Below, piece by piece: positions 11,881 to 22,850 of a DNA stretch of 64,000 bases. Location of the stretch: assembly GCA_020726505.1 (NCBI GenBank), contig JAHLEZ010000003.1, forward strand, positions 3,968,001 to 4,032,000, in the 5' to 3' direction. Position numbers and translations under genes: made by a program. The notes under the pieces are model-generated. The model ran no database searches. It had not been told where the DNA came from and saw only the letters and a program-made list of their open reading frames with translations. The stretch is from Leptodontidium sp. MPI-SDFR-AT-0119. Taxonomy: Eukaryota; Ascomycota; Leotiomycetes; Helotiales; Leptodontidiaceae. Positions within the stretch are counted from its first letter, which is position 1, and every line of letters starts with the position of its first letter.

Positions 11881-13136
11881 GACACCTGTCTACCGCTCAT
11901 AGGGGAGATTAGCTGTTCCATTCTCACCAAAAATGGCCGTCGAAAGAGTGTTAACGGATGGCACGTGTCGCTACGCCCAAAAGGTTATAGCGAGACCATT
12001 AGTGATCAAATAGCGTGTTCTAGCCCGAACAACACACTATTTGTCGCTTCTCAGGGGCTCGGTACAGGGAGTCTTACAGGGCCTTCAGGAGGGCGCTCCT
12101 GGTGGCACCTAACGAGTAAGGGGATAGGCCGGCACTCAAGTTTGGGTGTTGAGGCATGTAAAATACAGCCACCTGTGTTCGAGGCATTCGAATCAATCGG
12201 CCACATTTAGACGGCTTCTGATGTAACACTAGGATGAGGATTGCGGTGAAGGCTTGGGGAGAAAAGGGTGCAGCAGTCTGTACCACTCGGTGAGATTGTG
12301 AACTTCCTCTGGAATTTGGGACCCACTGCAGCGCAGAGACTATCGTGCATAGTAGTGCCAGCAGGTCTGGAGGCTCATCACAACGGGCTATCAAGGGAGA
12401 CAACTTAGTGTCCAGTGGTGCCAGCTGTTCTAAGGAAGAGACCTATCGCAAGGAGTTAACAAGGGAGAGATACCTTGGTGCATCGCACTGCAAGTCATAT
12501 GAGTCCTGTCGAATCCAGAAACTCCCCCCTCACCCCCAATCAGATGCACGTTGGCCTCATCAGGGCTTTGGATGCCTGCTTGACCTGGAGTTCTCGATGC
12601 AGCCAATGTGTTGTCATTGCATATCAGGCTTCGATCATGCATATTCACCTGACCCGAGGCTGACGGGGAACTTAAAGAGGCGCGTGTTGGCCTTGGATTG
12701 ACGTGATTGGAAGCCTTGAATTATCGCTACCTCTTGAATACTCTCATTCGTTCTTCGCAGTGTATCGGGCAGCTAATGAAGCCAGCCTTGAGAATGTGCG
12801 GGGTGGGAGGCTCTACGTGTAGAAGTGACCGCCTTAATTTGTGACTTCAAGCACCCGACTATAATAATTATGATTTCCTCAATTAGAATCAATGACAATT
12901 GTTCGAAGTTGGAGACAGAGAAGCACATTTCACGGACTGCAAAAGTCCGTTTTGGCTTAAATTCAAGATGCCAGCATCTTTTCAAGAGTATAACCCCCTC
13001 ACTCCTGGCCTTCGAGCGATCTCAAGCAATGGCTAAGCTGTGCTCTTCGGCCTCTTCCTTCAACGTTCGGGAAGAGCCTCTGAAGCTTTGGCTTATTTCC
13101 CTCTTCAGTTGTCTAATGCTGATGTTTTCGCAACAG
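11881..13136. other. Unassigned region upstream of the BTB gene
   Basis: Short overlapping open frames only. The 5' exon or exons of the following BTB gene probably lie between about 12960 and 13110, because an acceptor (CAACAG) ends at 13136, but no donor/start combination gave a clean phase. Confidence 0.4.
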
Positions 13137-14316
13137 AATCATCAATTCCAGACTCTTCAAATTCATCATTGGAGAAGCTGTAGATGGCAGCGCATCCGAA
13201 TTCTCCGTCCACGAGGACGCGATCGCCCAACTTTCGACGCCACTCCGGACGTTGGTGAAATCAAGCCCCGGGGCTCGAGTCGGGAGTGCAGTGTGGAAAG
13301 ACGTGAACAAGGAGACGTTTGAGCGATTCGTCCAATTTGCATATACGGGGAACTATTCCATTCCAAAGACCGAGAAACGGGGTGTAGCTGGACCACCAAA
13401 AGCAAACGGCATCTACCTTAAAAACGGTTACGCCTCAGCAAAGTCAGAAGAGGCCGAGAACGGTGTTGCTCCTCAATCGCCCTCACCAGCGGCTCCCAAT
13501 GGAATACGGGGACGGGTTGATTCTCTTGGATCGGATGAGACATCCCCAGTTGAGGCCCGTGATATATCTGAGAAAGCGGAGGAGGATGGGACCATTTTGA
13601 ATTACCCCATCCCGGTCAAAAAGCACAAAAAGAAGAAGCCATCTAAGGCCGCGATTGAGAGGGCAGAAAAGGAGTCTAAAGAGGCTGCGTTGAAAGCAGA
13701 GAAGGAAGCTGTGCCAGAGCCCGAGACAAAGCCAGAGCCAGAGACGAAGCCAGAGCCAGAGCCCGAGACAAAGCAAGAGGATACACAGTCAACAGAAACG
13801 CAAGCCCCAGAGATAAAGCCCGAGGCAACACCACCCTCCGGAGAAGAGAAGCCATCGAAGCAGTACAAACTTACAGCCAACTTCACTTCCCTCTCGTATC
13901 CGTTACTTGCGTCGCTCGACAATTATGACGGCACCTGCGAACCCTCCCCGACTTTCGAAAAAAGCCACAGTTATTCCAACGTTTTTCTGAGCCACGCCTC
14001 TCTCTACGTCTTGGGAGACGTTCACCTCGTGGACTCGTTGAAAGCATTGGCCCTCTTCAAGCTGCACAAGACGCTGTGCACATTCGAGCTTGACAATGAG
14101 AATATTGGCGATATCACCGACCTTGCGAGATATGCATACACTGGGGAGGGCAAGGAAGCGAATGAAGGGATTGGAGGATTGAGGAACTTGGTGTGCCAGT
14201 ACATGGCAATACATGCGGTAGAGCTTGCTATCGATGCCAGGTTCATGAATCTTTTGGCTGGAGGAGGACAGATTGTCAAGGACTTTTTCCAGTTCCAGTT
14301 GCAGAGGATAAATTGA
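13137..14316 (+). CDS. BTB/POZ-domain protein with low-complexity linker (5' exon unresolved)
   Basis: The frame is open from the splice acceptor at 13136 to the stop at 14316, about 393 residues. The start reads IINSRLFKFIIGEAVDG, then FSVHEDAIAQLSTPLRTLV, then AVWKDVNKETFERFVQFAYTGNY, the layout of fungal BTB/POZ proteins (an F-VH core followed by W-DV-TF-F--YTG-Y). After about 75 residues comes a Pro/Glu/Lys repeat tract (PEPETKPEPETK) and a basic patch KKHKKKKPSK. The last ~150 residues repeat BTB-associated features (FLSHASLYVLGDVH, LKALALFKLHKTL, ARYAYTGEG), typical of the C-terminal half of these proteins. BTB proteins mediate protein-protein contacts, often with Cullin 3; a specific role cannot be given. 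The true N-terminus lies on an exon upstream that I could not fix. Confidence 0.8.
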
Positions 14317-15517
14317 GTTACGGAAAGGTTGCCTTGGGAAAAGGTTTTGTCTGGAGGAAAAGTTTTGGGTCTAAAAGTATAAACAATGGTCCGCTATGTA
14401 GCCAATCAACGGAGTGACCTTTAAAACACGGCTGGTGACTTTGCGGCCCTCTAACTGCAAGTAGCGAGGAGCCTGGAGGACCTTTGAAACCATCTGAGAG
14501 GCCGGCTCAGGGGTAGCTTGCAAAACATACCGCCCCTCCAAATCCATCCTTGCCGCATACAAAAACTAGCCAATGGAATGTAGTGATACTTATCACCATT
14601 GTTATTGTAATTGTAACTTTTTCTTCGAAAAATAATAGGAAGTTTGTGCTTTGGTGTTGAGACTTTTTCGAGCGAAACGACTAGGACCCGACTAAGAGGA
14701 AGCTTTTTCTCACTCCAGATATCTGTGACACGATTCAAGGGGCTCATCCGAGGATCCGAGCCAAGATGTCGTTTGTCTTTGCGATCCAGTTTCTACTGGC
14801 TCTCAGCTTTTGCCCGTTTCTTACTCCCAAGTATTTGTAACTCGCAAGCCCCTGCCCCACCACGAATTCTCCACGAGTTCTCTCCTGAGATCCCTTCTAG
14901 GAGGGAGATCCGTCTGTCATCCCGTCCCGCGGAAGAAGCGAAGCGAAGCTTAGCAAAGCTTATCTCGCATCCAAACAACAAACAATACCAGCGACGGCCT
15001 TACTACACTACACTTCACTCCGCTCCAATTCAATTCCTCCTTCGTACCCCGTACACCAACCTAACCTGGGCCCTTGGATTCTCGAGGTCGATTATCACTC
15101 GCCATGTTCTTGTTAATATTACCACCCAGTCTCGCCTCACCTCACCTCACCGATCAAAAGCTCGAAAGGCAAGGGGGCCACGAACGGGTTCGTTTGATGC
15201 CGAGGTCAGAGAGCAGACGGCAGAGGTTGTTTGGGCTGCAATGCGCGGAAACACACCATACCGTGAAGCCTTCGGGCCTGTTTGAAACATTCTCATCGTC
15301 TTGACATTTCCACGCCTCAGCACTCCAACACTTCAACACTTCAACACAGCCCCTTCCCGGAGTCCGGAAGCTCAAGACTAGACAACCTAACAATCCCAAA
15401 AATTGCTTCAAATGCCCGTTCCTCCCCTTTTCCTCTGGCTAGAATTCCTTTGTCCAAAACCGTATCTCTAGACATATTTGTTTAATTTCTAGTATAATTA
15501 TTGGTTCCTGGTTCATC
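14317..15517. promoter_or_regulatory. Long intergenic/leader region before the LsdA-like gene
   Basis: No supportable gene. The stretch from about 15280 to 15517 is CT-rich with CACTTCAACACTTCAACAC repeats, typical of a fungal core promoter and 5' leader. An open frame of 213 codons (14644-15285) lacks an ATG start and any recognisable domain. Confidence 0.45.
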
Positions 15518-16637
15518 ATGCGGTTCAACCTCCTACCTGCATCTCTCCTCTCTCTCTCCTACTTAGTCATTGCCTCTGCAGCTCCATTCAAATTCACCGA
15601 CAATCCGCTGGGGAATAAATTCCCCAATCCGAGTCAGCAGCAGATCCTCGATATCCAAAGGCAAGCCCAGGGCAGTCTCCCCAACGGCCCACCTCCTTCA
15701 ACCATCAACCCAAACACCCTCACTTCCCTCCGTCTGATAGCCTTCAACGAGCTCTTCGAAGTGGCATTCTTTACCTCATTACTGAATAACATAACCACCA
15801 ACGCCCCTGGCTACACGTTTTCTTCATCCTCCACTCGCGACACAGCCCTAGCAGCCCTAACTGCTATCCGCGCGCAAGAAGAGCTACACGTCCTCAATGC
15901 AAATGGGGCCCTCTCGCATTTCAATACACCCCCAATCCAACCATGCCAGTACACTTTCCCAACCACTACCTACGAAGACGCCATCGCGCTCGCCTCGACC
16001 TTTACCGACCTCGTGCTGGGTACTCTCCAGGACGTCTCTTCGCTACTAGGCGTCAACGGTGACGAAGGCTTGATCCGTAGCATCACGTCTGTCATAGGAC
16101 AAGAAGGCGAGCAGAATGGTTTTTTTCCGCAGCACCAGCAACAAGATCCCCTCCGCTCTTCCCTTCCTCACAACTTCGACGAGAGAATTCGCCTTCTCAG
16201 CTCTGAATCAGGGTTTCGTTGTGCCAGGATCCTGCGACCCCTCGAATCTCGCGACGATCGATCTGCCGATCTTCCCGCCCCTTGCGGTCATCACACAGAA
16301 CATCACGGCGAAGGAGCAGATGTTGAAGTTCGGGCTGGAGTTTGCGACGGGGGCTGGGGCCCAAGGGAAGATCTGGAAGGAGCAGATGGGAATGCAGTAT
16401 GAGGATTTGAGCGTGGTGTACGTGAACCAGCAGAATTTACCTGTGGTGCAAAAGATCCAGAATCTAGATTTGACCCCTGGGGGCTTGACTTTCGAGGCGA
16501 AGTTTCCTTTTGAGCAGGGAGGGTTTGGTAATGGCTTGACGATCGCGGTGCTGGCGAGGAGCGGAGGGAATCTAACAAATGTCGAGGGAGTGGCAACCTC
16601 GACGGTTTTTGGGCCTGCATTAATTCAGATTGGCTGA
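15518..16637 (+). CDS. Secreted ferritin-like LsdA/Rds1-type protein, interrupted by a homopolymer frameshift
   Basis: Starts with a clear signal peptide (MRFNLLPASLLSLSYLVIASAAP). The ferritin-like helices follow: LRLIAFNELFEVAFFTSLLNN, RAQEELHVLNANGAL, ASTFTDLVLGTLQDVSSLL and SVIGQEGEQNGF. This layout matches the fungal late-sexual-development / stress-response Rds1 family (Pfam Ferritin-like, PF13668). Within the T7 run at about 16119-16126 the frame moves: upstream reading ends GEQNGFF, and the family-like continuation RSTSNKIPSALPFLT lies in another frame running to the stop at 16637. One T fewer would restore a single frame of roughly 372 residues. It is therefore either an assembly error or a recent pseudogene. 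No intron fits. The molecular function of the family is not established. Confidence 0.8.
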
Positions 16638-16927
16638 TAGAATTGCGTGGTTGCGGTTAATGGGGAATTGATAGATTCTGGCATGTTGCTTGTCCTATAA
16701 ACTGGGAAGGGGCTTCGAAGATACCAACTGGTTGAGTTTAAATGGACTCCTAGATATAAGAGTTGCAAGAAGGAGTCTCTATAACTAAAATTAATAAGGT
16801 TATTGCGAGAACAATTCAAGAGATATTCGGGTACCTCGCTGTTTTAGAAAGCTGTTAAAAACACATTCTGTTGATTATACGTAATTAACAGCAATCTCGT
16901 TCATGTCCGATATCAATACGATAACCC

Positions 16928-18100
16928 TTACTCTCCAACTTCGACTACCAATTTCTCACAACTCACCCCACGGAACAGCATATCCAAGCCGGAATTAATT
17001 GCCTCCAACCCCTTTCCCACCACCCTCGGCTCTGGGCTCGGCCGAATGGTCCGCTTGGCCAAGTTCTCTCTCAACCATGTGCTTACGTGACAGAAATGTT
17101 CCAACCGCTCCTCTTCTACTGCCGAAGGCATCAAAAATATAGTCTCCAAGCCATCCAAAACTTCCGCATCGGAAGGCACCATGGGGGCCGATGCGATTTT
17201 CGCTGTCCTCGCCTTCACCCGTTCTCGGTCCCGTCCAAGAAAAGCCTTCAGCACAGCCTGGCACGGCGCAAGCGGGCCGGTAGCTAGGAAACAATGCCGA
17301 ATGACAAAACCATCCTTCTCGGCTGCTGAGACGATCGTATCTACAACTTGTGGGTCTTTGTAGTCAAATATGCGGTCAGCACCCAGCGAAACAATATAGC
17401 TCTTGTTCGATAACCCGGCCGTAGCATAGACAGCCCCGAAAGGGGAGTTGGGATCCTTTCGTAGCAGCTGTGCGCTTTGCACACCCATAGTTCCAACGCT
17501 CGACGATGCACCCCAGATCAAGAGTGCTTCATTCTTTTTCCCATTCTGCTTCTGCGTTGCTCCACTAGTCGAGGCAGGGGAGACTGCAGCAGAAGGGGCC
17601 GTTTTTCCTGCTCGAGGAATCCCCATCATGTCCCACGCATTCAGGGCGACCTCAACGGCCACAGGCAGAGTAGCGGCCTCATTCCAAGATATTTTCTCGT
17701 CAAAAATGGGTATGGCATGCTGCCAAGGGATGAGGCAACGCTCTTGAAAAGCACCGTAGTCTGGTCCGCAGGATTTCCAGAATGAGGCAGCATACGCGGC
17801 GACGCGAGTAACGCCTGGTTGGAAGGAAGGCTGATCGTCCGAAACGCCATCAGCCGTACAGCTTCTGGTGGGAACTTTAGCCCCAATCTCAAGTACCAAT
17901 CCAGAGATGTTGAAACCAATCACGGTTGGATACTTCGGTATGAAGAGACCGTGGTTGCGCATGTGGTAGTCTGCCGGATTGAGTGCTACGGATTTAACGG
18001 CGATGAGAATTTCGTCTGGGCCTGGCTTTGGAGTAAGACGGGTTTGGACCTCGAAGGGTTGACCCTTGGCTGGAATGACAGCTGCGAGATGGGTAGTCAT
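16928..18100 (-). CDS. Zinc-type alcohol dehydrogenase / enoyl reductase-like oxidoreductase (MDR)
   Basis: Single exon, 390 residues from the ATG at 18100; the frame extends upstream, but this ATG directly precedes the conserved start. Seen: a GroES-like N-terminal half (TPKPGPDEILIAVKSVALNPADYHM, then YPTVIGFNISGLVLEIG) and a Rossmann half with LLIWGASSSVGTMGVQSAQLL and a following SLGADRIFDYKD, the NADP-binding pattern of medium-chain reductases. Structural-zinc cysteines are absent, as in fungal trans-acting enoyl reductase-like proteins (CipB/LovC relatives). It probably reduces or dehydrogenates a small carbonyl or enoyl substrate with NADP(H); the substrate is unknown. It is divergent from the Zn2Cys6 gene at 18816, with which it shares a 715-bp promoter. 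A paralogue lies at 47578-48811. Confidence 0.85.
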   Translation of the reverse strand: MTTHLAAVIPAKGQPFEVQTRLTPKPGPDEILIAVKSVALNPADYHMRNHGLFIPKYPTVIGFNISGLVLEIGAKVPTRSCTADGVSDDQPSFQPGVTRVAAYAASFWKSCGPDYGAFQERCLIPWQHAIPIFDEKISWNEAATLPVAVEVALNAWDMMGIPRAGKTAPSAAVSPASTSGATQKQNGKKNEALLIWGASSSVGTMGVQSAQLLRKDPNSPFGAVYATAGLSNKSYIVSLGADRIFDYKDPQVVDTIVSAAEKDGFVIRHCFLATGPLAPCQAVLKAFLGRDRERVKARTAKIASAPMVPSDAEVLDGLETIFLMPSAVEEERLEHFCHVSTWLRENLAKRTIRPSPEPRVVGKGLEAINSGLDMLFRGVSCEKLVVEVGE

Positions 18101-18815
18101 TTTGAAGGTATAATGAAGTAAGTGCAGGTGGAAGATCTTGAAGTCAAGACTCGAGTGAGGATAACACAGTGTCAAACTATGAAGTTGCAGTATCTTTCTT
18201 ATACTCACCTCCTACGCTGGCACCCACCAGCATGATGCAATGCTGTTTACTTGTGGGCCTCGATAGCAGCTTCACGAAAGAATTCGTAACCAACCAGAGA
18301 CTTCTATTACCGAGGTAGAGTTAGGATTAAGTGCGGAATATCCGAAAATGCGTGCGTGCATAGATACACATATATATATTTAAATAAGTAGTTCTTATCC
18401 CGTGTGATCTAAGCTATTTACAGGTTGCAATTATTACGATACCTAAGGCGGTAAGTCAGCAGCAGAGAGTTGTGGATTGATTACCTACTGGTGGCTTCTT
18501 GTGAACTCGAGAGACTCAGTAATGCCTCCTAGCCAATCGGAGACTTCTGTAGGCGAAGGAGAGTTAGCGTGGAGCATGCAGATTTATCAGGGGGTTGGTG
18601 TCTGGGTGTGGGATGGGCATGGGCAGGGCACAGTAAAGCATCCTCTGTCATGTCCTCCCACCTTATCTGATCCCATCTCTTCCGTTACTGCACTGCACTG
18701 CTACTTTCTGTCCCATCCCTTCACAAGAAAGGTCAGTTGCGCACAGCATCATTGGATCATTGAATTTTACTGACCAAGTACAGTAAAATAACCCAAGCGC
18801 GGTGCCTCCATTCGT
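18101..18815. promoter_or_regulatory. Divergent promoter between reductase and Zn2Cys6 regulator
   Basis: No gene seen. The two flanking genes point away from each other, so this is a shared upstream region. An AT-rich TATATATATATT tract lies near 18370. No paired CGG operator stood out. Confidence 0.5.
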
Positions 18816-20173
18816 ATGAATTCGATCGGACCCGTAGAGCCCCAGGTGCAGAAAACTCGGCGGAGGTCGAGATTTGGCTGCCGAAATTGCAAACTTAGAA
18901 AGGTCAAGGTGCGTGGTTATTTACTTGACATCCCCTGTATTGCTGCATCCTGACCTCGGCTGAACGAAATTTTTCCCCGCGGCCAGTGTGACGAAAGTCA
19001 ACCCGAGTGCAAGAGATGCCGCTCATTCGGGGTGTTGTGCAACTTCAATTTGCACATTCCCGACTTGCAGCCTGTTGCCGCAGACGCCATGGAGCGATTG
19101 CAAGAGGTGGTTCATGGAAAGGCAGAACTTCAAGCGCCTCTCACCAGTGCTGTCTGGGCATCAGACGCATCAACTTGCTATCAACTGGATGCAAAGTCTC
19201 AAGATTTCATAACTCGGTATCTTGGACGAGGTCTCATTACCCCGGATGACCCTCTCATGACACAGGTTAATCGCGAGCTTTTGAAACTAGCCTTCGATGT
19301 AAGTCCATATGCACTGATCTTCCACCCAGTAACGGCTGAACGATCCATCATTTGCCTGAGCCTGGTCTGATGTATGCTCTGCAGTATCCGTTCTTAATGC
19401 ATGCATCTCTAGCTGTGGCGCTAACATATGACCGCCATCTGAAGAGCTCTTTGGGATGCCGTCGCACTCCGGAGGAATGTTACCACTGGTTTCAAAGTAC
19501 AGCTCTTCTCAGTAAGCGGATGACGCAACCCATCGAAGCAAAAGACAAAGACCCAATTTGGGGCACTACAGCTGCTTTGGCTATCTTGACCTTCTCATCT
19601 CCGGAGGCTTGCACGCCGCAGGAGTCGTGGCCTCTGAGAACTTGCGAATCGTCCGGTTTGGACTGGTTACGTATGAGCGAGGGTAAAATGTCTTTATGGC
19701 ACATATTGAACCCACTACGACCCGACAGTATTTTCCGCCCCATGTCAGCGACCTATGCTCTTATGAATTCCCCGCTTCCGGAGAAAGGTATAGAGGGGAT
19801 ACCAAGATCCATAGCCGCCGTGTGTCATCTAATAGACTCGTCTACGGCAGAGAACAATACATACTTCCTTGCTGCGCACGCAGTATCACAGATCATATAC
19901 CTCCCGGATAGCGAAATAACGACTGGTCGAGTTCAATTCTTCATGCGCAGCATCCATGGCTCCTTTAAAGACTTGCTCCGACGAAGGGACCCCGTGGCGC
20001 TATTGCTGCTTTATCTGTGGTATCGCAAAGCTGGCCGTGGCATATGGTGGATTGAACTTCGTGCGAGACTGGAATGTCCCTCTATCTGCTCGTACTTGCA
20101 GATCTATCACAGAGATAATAGTGACGTACACGCTTTCCTTCCAGGAGGTGTCTTCGCCGATGAATGTTATTAG
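18816..20173 (+). CDS. Zn2Cys6 transcription factor
   Basis: Exons 18816-18908, 18987-19298 and 19385-20173 give 397 residues. The zinc cluster is complete and split by the first intron: Cys22-x2-Cys25-x6-Cys32-x6-Cys39-x2-Cys42-x6-Cys49 in GCRNCKLRKVK then CDESQPECKRCRSFGVLC. The remainder (for example DFITRYLG and YPFLMHASLAVALTYDRHL) matches the short regulators with a Fungal_trans_2 / DUF3468-type domain rather than the large Fungal_trans domain. It is a DNA-binding regulator acting in the nucleus. Divergent placement to the reductase at 16928, with an aldo-keto reductase downstream, suggests local targets, but this is inference. Confidence 0.93.
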
Positions 20174-21150
20174 TCATTTCTACTTCAGGATCCTGTGAGA
20201 TTTTTTATTACTGATTTGTGTGAATGGAGTAAGTTTATGAAGTAAAAGTCTATTCTTATTAAAACAGAATGGGGGATATCTTGGGTTACTTACTCTGCTA
20301 TGAAGACGACTCGTGTGCCCCAGAAAAATAACGATACAGGTTGGAGTTTCGGATTGAAATCCAGAAACCACCAGGCAACAGGCAGTGCTACCTTGTCTGG
20401 TTGTAGTTGCCAACGCAAGAAACCCATTTATCTCTAAGACTTGGTTTGCTTATTGCTCCCCCCTTGCCTTTGTCGCGGATAGTTTTGGAGAACTGCCGTG
20501 TAGCAGGGTTGAAGCCAGAGCGGATTACAGTATTCAAGCTGCTGCGACAAATTGAAGACAAATTGACGACAAATTGACGACAAATTATTTTTAACTTGAA
20601 TCTGAGAGATGATTGCTGACAAACATGCCCAGCGTGAGCCGTGCCTTGGCTTTGGTGTAGCCAAGGAGTACCATTAGTGGGGGCAGTGCCAGCCATGACC
20701 ACTTGCTACAGTAGCACAGGAGTTAACCTCATCCTGCCAGACAAATCACTAGCACACGGGACTTAGGCCGGTACAGCTAAACTATTTCCAGCGACGTACG
20801 TCCTCAGAAGCCGACCCGTAAAGCAATTCCCAAAGCTAAGTTCTGCTATCAACCCTTGCTACTGCATCTGAATACTATTTGCTCTCTAACTCCGAAGTCT
20901 TGAAGACGTCTTCATTGCTTCTTCACCGACTAATGGATTGAGAACCAACGTGAACTGACAAAGCATAGTCCGATGCTCCAGCTTCATCAGGGACTAAAGC
21001 CATGTTTCGTACTCTGCGGAAGCTCGAGGCTTCCTATAAATGCTGCCAGGCATACGCTCCTTTTCCTTCAGTACTGTCTCTCGGTATACGCATTCGCATC
21101 AAAACAACTCAACAACTCCCTAACCACCACTTAAATCAAAAGTAGTGACG
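20174..21150. other. Intergenic region with small GACAAATT repeat
   Basis: No gene seen; short frames only. It contains the GACAAATTGAC repeat at 20546-20588. From about 21030 it reads as promoter and leader of the aldo-keto reductase (TATAAATGCTGCC at 21035, CA-rich leader before the ATG). Confidence 0.5.
20546..20588. repeat. Short tandem repeat, four copies of GACAAATTGAC-like unit
   Basis: GACAAATTGA recurs four times with an 11-12-bp period, ending GACAAATTATT. It lies in non-coding DNA and looks like simple slippage. Confidence 0.85.
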
Positions 21151-22381
21151 ATGGCCTCTTCACGCTCGCCAGTGGCTCTTGCAGCCGGAACTCACATCTG
21201 GGAGCCTACGCCCGAGAACATTGTTTTCCAAGATGAGTTGCTCGCCACCATCCGCAAACACGGTATCACCAGACTGGACACCGCTCGCGCATACGTATGT
21301 CGCACTCTCTCCAGTAGCTTTCCTTTAAGTTCAGTTTTCTGACATTAGGTGGAATCCAGATGGAGGGCCGTTCCGAGGAGGCAATTGGCCTCAAGGGGTT
21401 GGCAAAAGAATTCACAATCACCACGAAAGCTCCAACAGCAACGCCTGGCAATGGCAGCTACGAGAACATCATCAAAGAGGCAAGATTGAGCTTTAGCGCC
21501 TTGAAAGTGGACCGAGTAAGATATGTTTTCATTTATCTCTATGGTCCCAATTTTGGACATGAATAGTACTAACTGGTAAATGCTCTAGGTGAAAACGTAT
21601 CTCCTACATGCCCCAGATAACACCAGTCCCTGGGAAGACACTTACAAGGCGATCCAAGAACTTTACTTGGAGGGCAAATTCGAGAAGGTTGTTCCTCTGT
21701 CTCCTTTCCCGACCCTCTAACCCCGGCAGCTGGCCAGGAAACAACCGCATAACTGACTTCCAATCACAGTTCGGCCTCTCTAACTATAACGCTACCCAAG
21801 TACGCGAGTGGCACGCCCACGGAAAGAAGAACGGTTTCGTCCTGCCCACCGTCTACCAAAGCATGTACTCCGCTGCTGCTCGTACACAGGAATTCGAACT
21901 CTTCCCAACTCTGCGTGAGCTTGGATTCTCCATCCAGGCATACTCGCCACTTGCGATGGGTTTCCTAGCGAAGGTGCCTGAGGACTTCGAAACTGGCACC
22001 AACAAGCTTACCGGCGGCCGCTGGGATACTACCACTCTTTTCGGACAGGTCCAGGAAGTCATGTTCCGAAAGCCTTCCATGATTAACTTGCTCGCAGAAT
22101 GGAACAAGATAGCCAAGGAGGCCGGTTATTCAAAGGCGGGTATGGCATACAGATGGGTGAGTTACCACTCGGCACTCAGGGGCGATTTAGGCGATGAGAT
22201 GATCATTGGTGCCAGCACTGCAAAGCAGTTCGAGGAAACAGCTGCAGAGATCGAGAAGGGCCCATTGGCGGCCTCGGTCGTGGCTAAAATTGATGCTCTG
22301 TGGGGGCCCGTGGCTGCAGATGGAGAAACAAGCACCCTGAGGGCTCTTGGGGTTGTGTTTGGTGGGAGTAGTCTGAACTAG
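21151..22381 (+). CDS. Aldo-keto reductase (AKR7-like)
   Basis: Exons 21151-21294, 21360-21515, 21589-21687 and 21770-22381 give 336 residues, the usual AKR size. The catalytic tetrad is present: Asp43 and Tyr48 in LDTARAY, Lys71 in TITTKAP and His107 in YLLHAPD. Further landmarks are FGLSNYNATQVREW, PTVYQSMYSA, QAYSPLAMGFLA and the cofactor-binding end EMIIGASTAKQFEE. The pattern is that of the aflatoxin-aldehyde-reductase-like / AKR7 group, which reduces aldehydes and ketones with NADPH in the cytosol. The substrate is unknown. It follows the Zn2Cys6 gene on the same strand and faces the bZIP gene. Confidence 0.92.
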
Positions 22382-22850
22382 GCGTGGCCGTGGTTGGAGA
22401 AAGGGGAGTGGTGCCCAAAAACTCCGCCCTGGCCCCATTTCTTCCTTTAGTTACACGTACACGACCAGTTCTGCTCTTAGGTTTCCTCTGTATGCCGCTC
22501 ATCAAGCACCTGCACTCATTTTCTGCTTTACATGGAGACTTAGTGCATAAAGGAAATTAATTTAAGCAAGCATACATGTTTTACTCGAGTATCTGAAAGA
22601 TGCGGACTTACCTGACCAGCCTTGCAGTGAATGATAACTTTGGATTTGCAATCTCAGTAGGAACATATAATTAGACAGCATATTAGCAGAGTGTTAAGCA
22701 GTAACTTGTTTTTCGACGTTCTGTGCGATCTGTGTTCACATCTGATCGTTGACATCGCGACCGAAAAGATTTTGCTTCTATTGATCCTTCTAGATCCAAG
22801 TCGTCTAAATTCAGAGAATAATAAAGGTTTTGTATTCTCTTTACTTTGAA
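22382..22850. other. Convergent 3' intergenic region
   Basis: Lies between the 3' ends of the aldo-keto reductase and the bZIP gene. AT-rich; no gene or structured element seen. Confidence 0.5.

Noticed and set aside
13602..13922. Minus-strand Gly/Ser/Phe repeat frame
   Set aside because: Antisense of the PEPETK repeat in the BTB protein.
14644..15285. 213-codon plus-strand frame
   Set aside because: No ATG at its start, Ser/Arg-rich composition, overlaps the promoter/leader of the LsdA-like gene, no recognisable domain.
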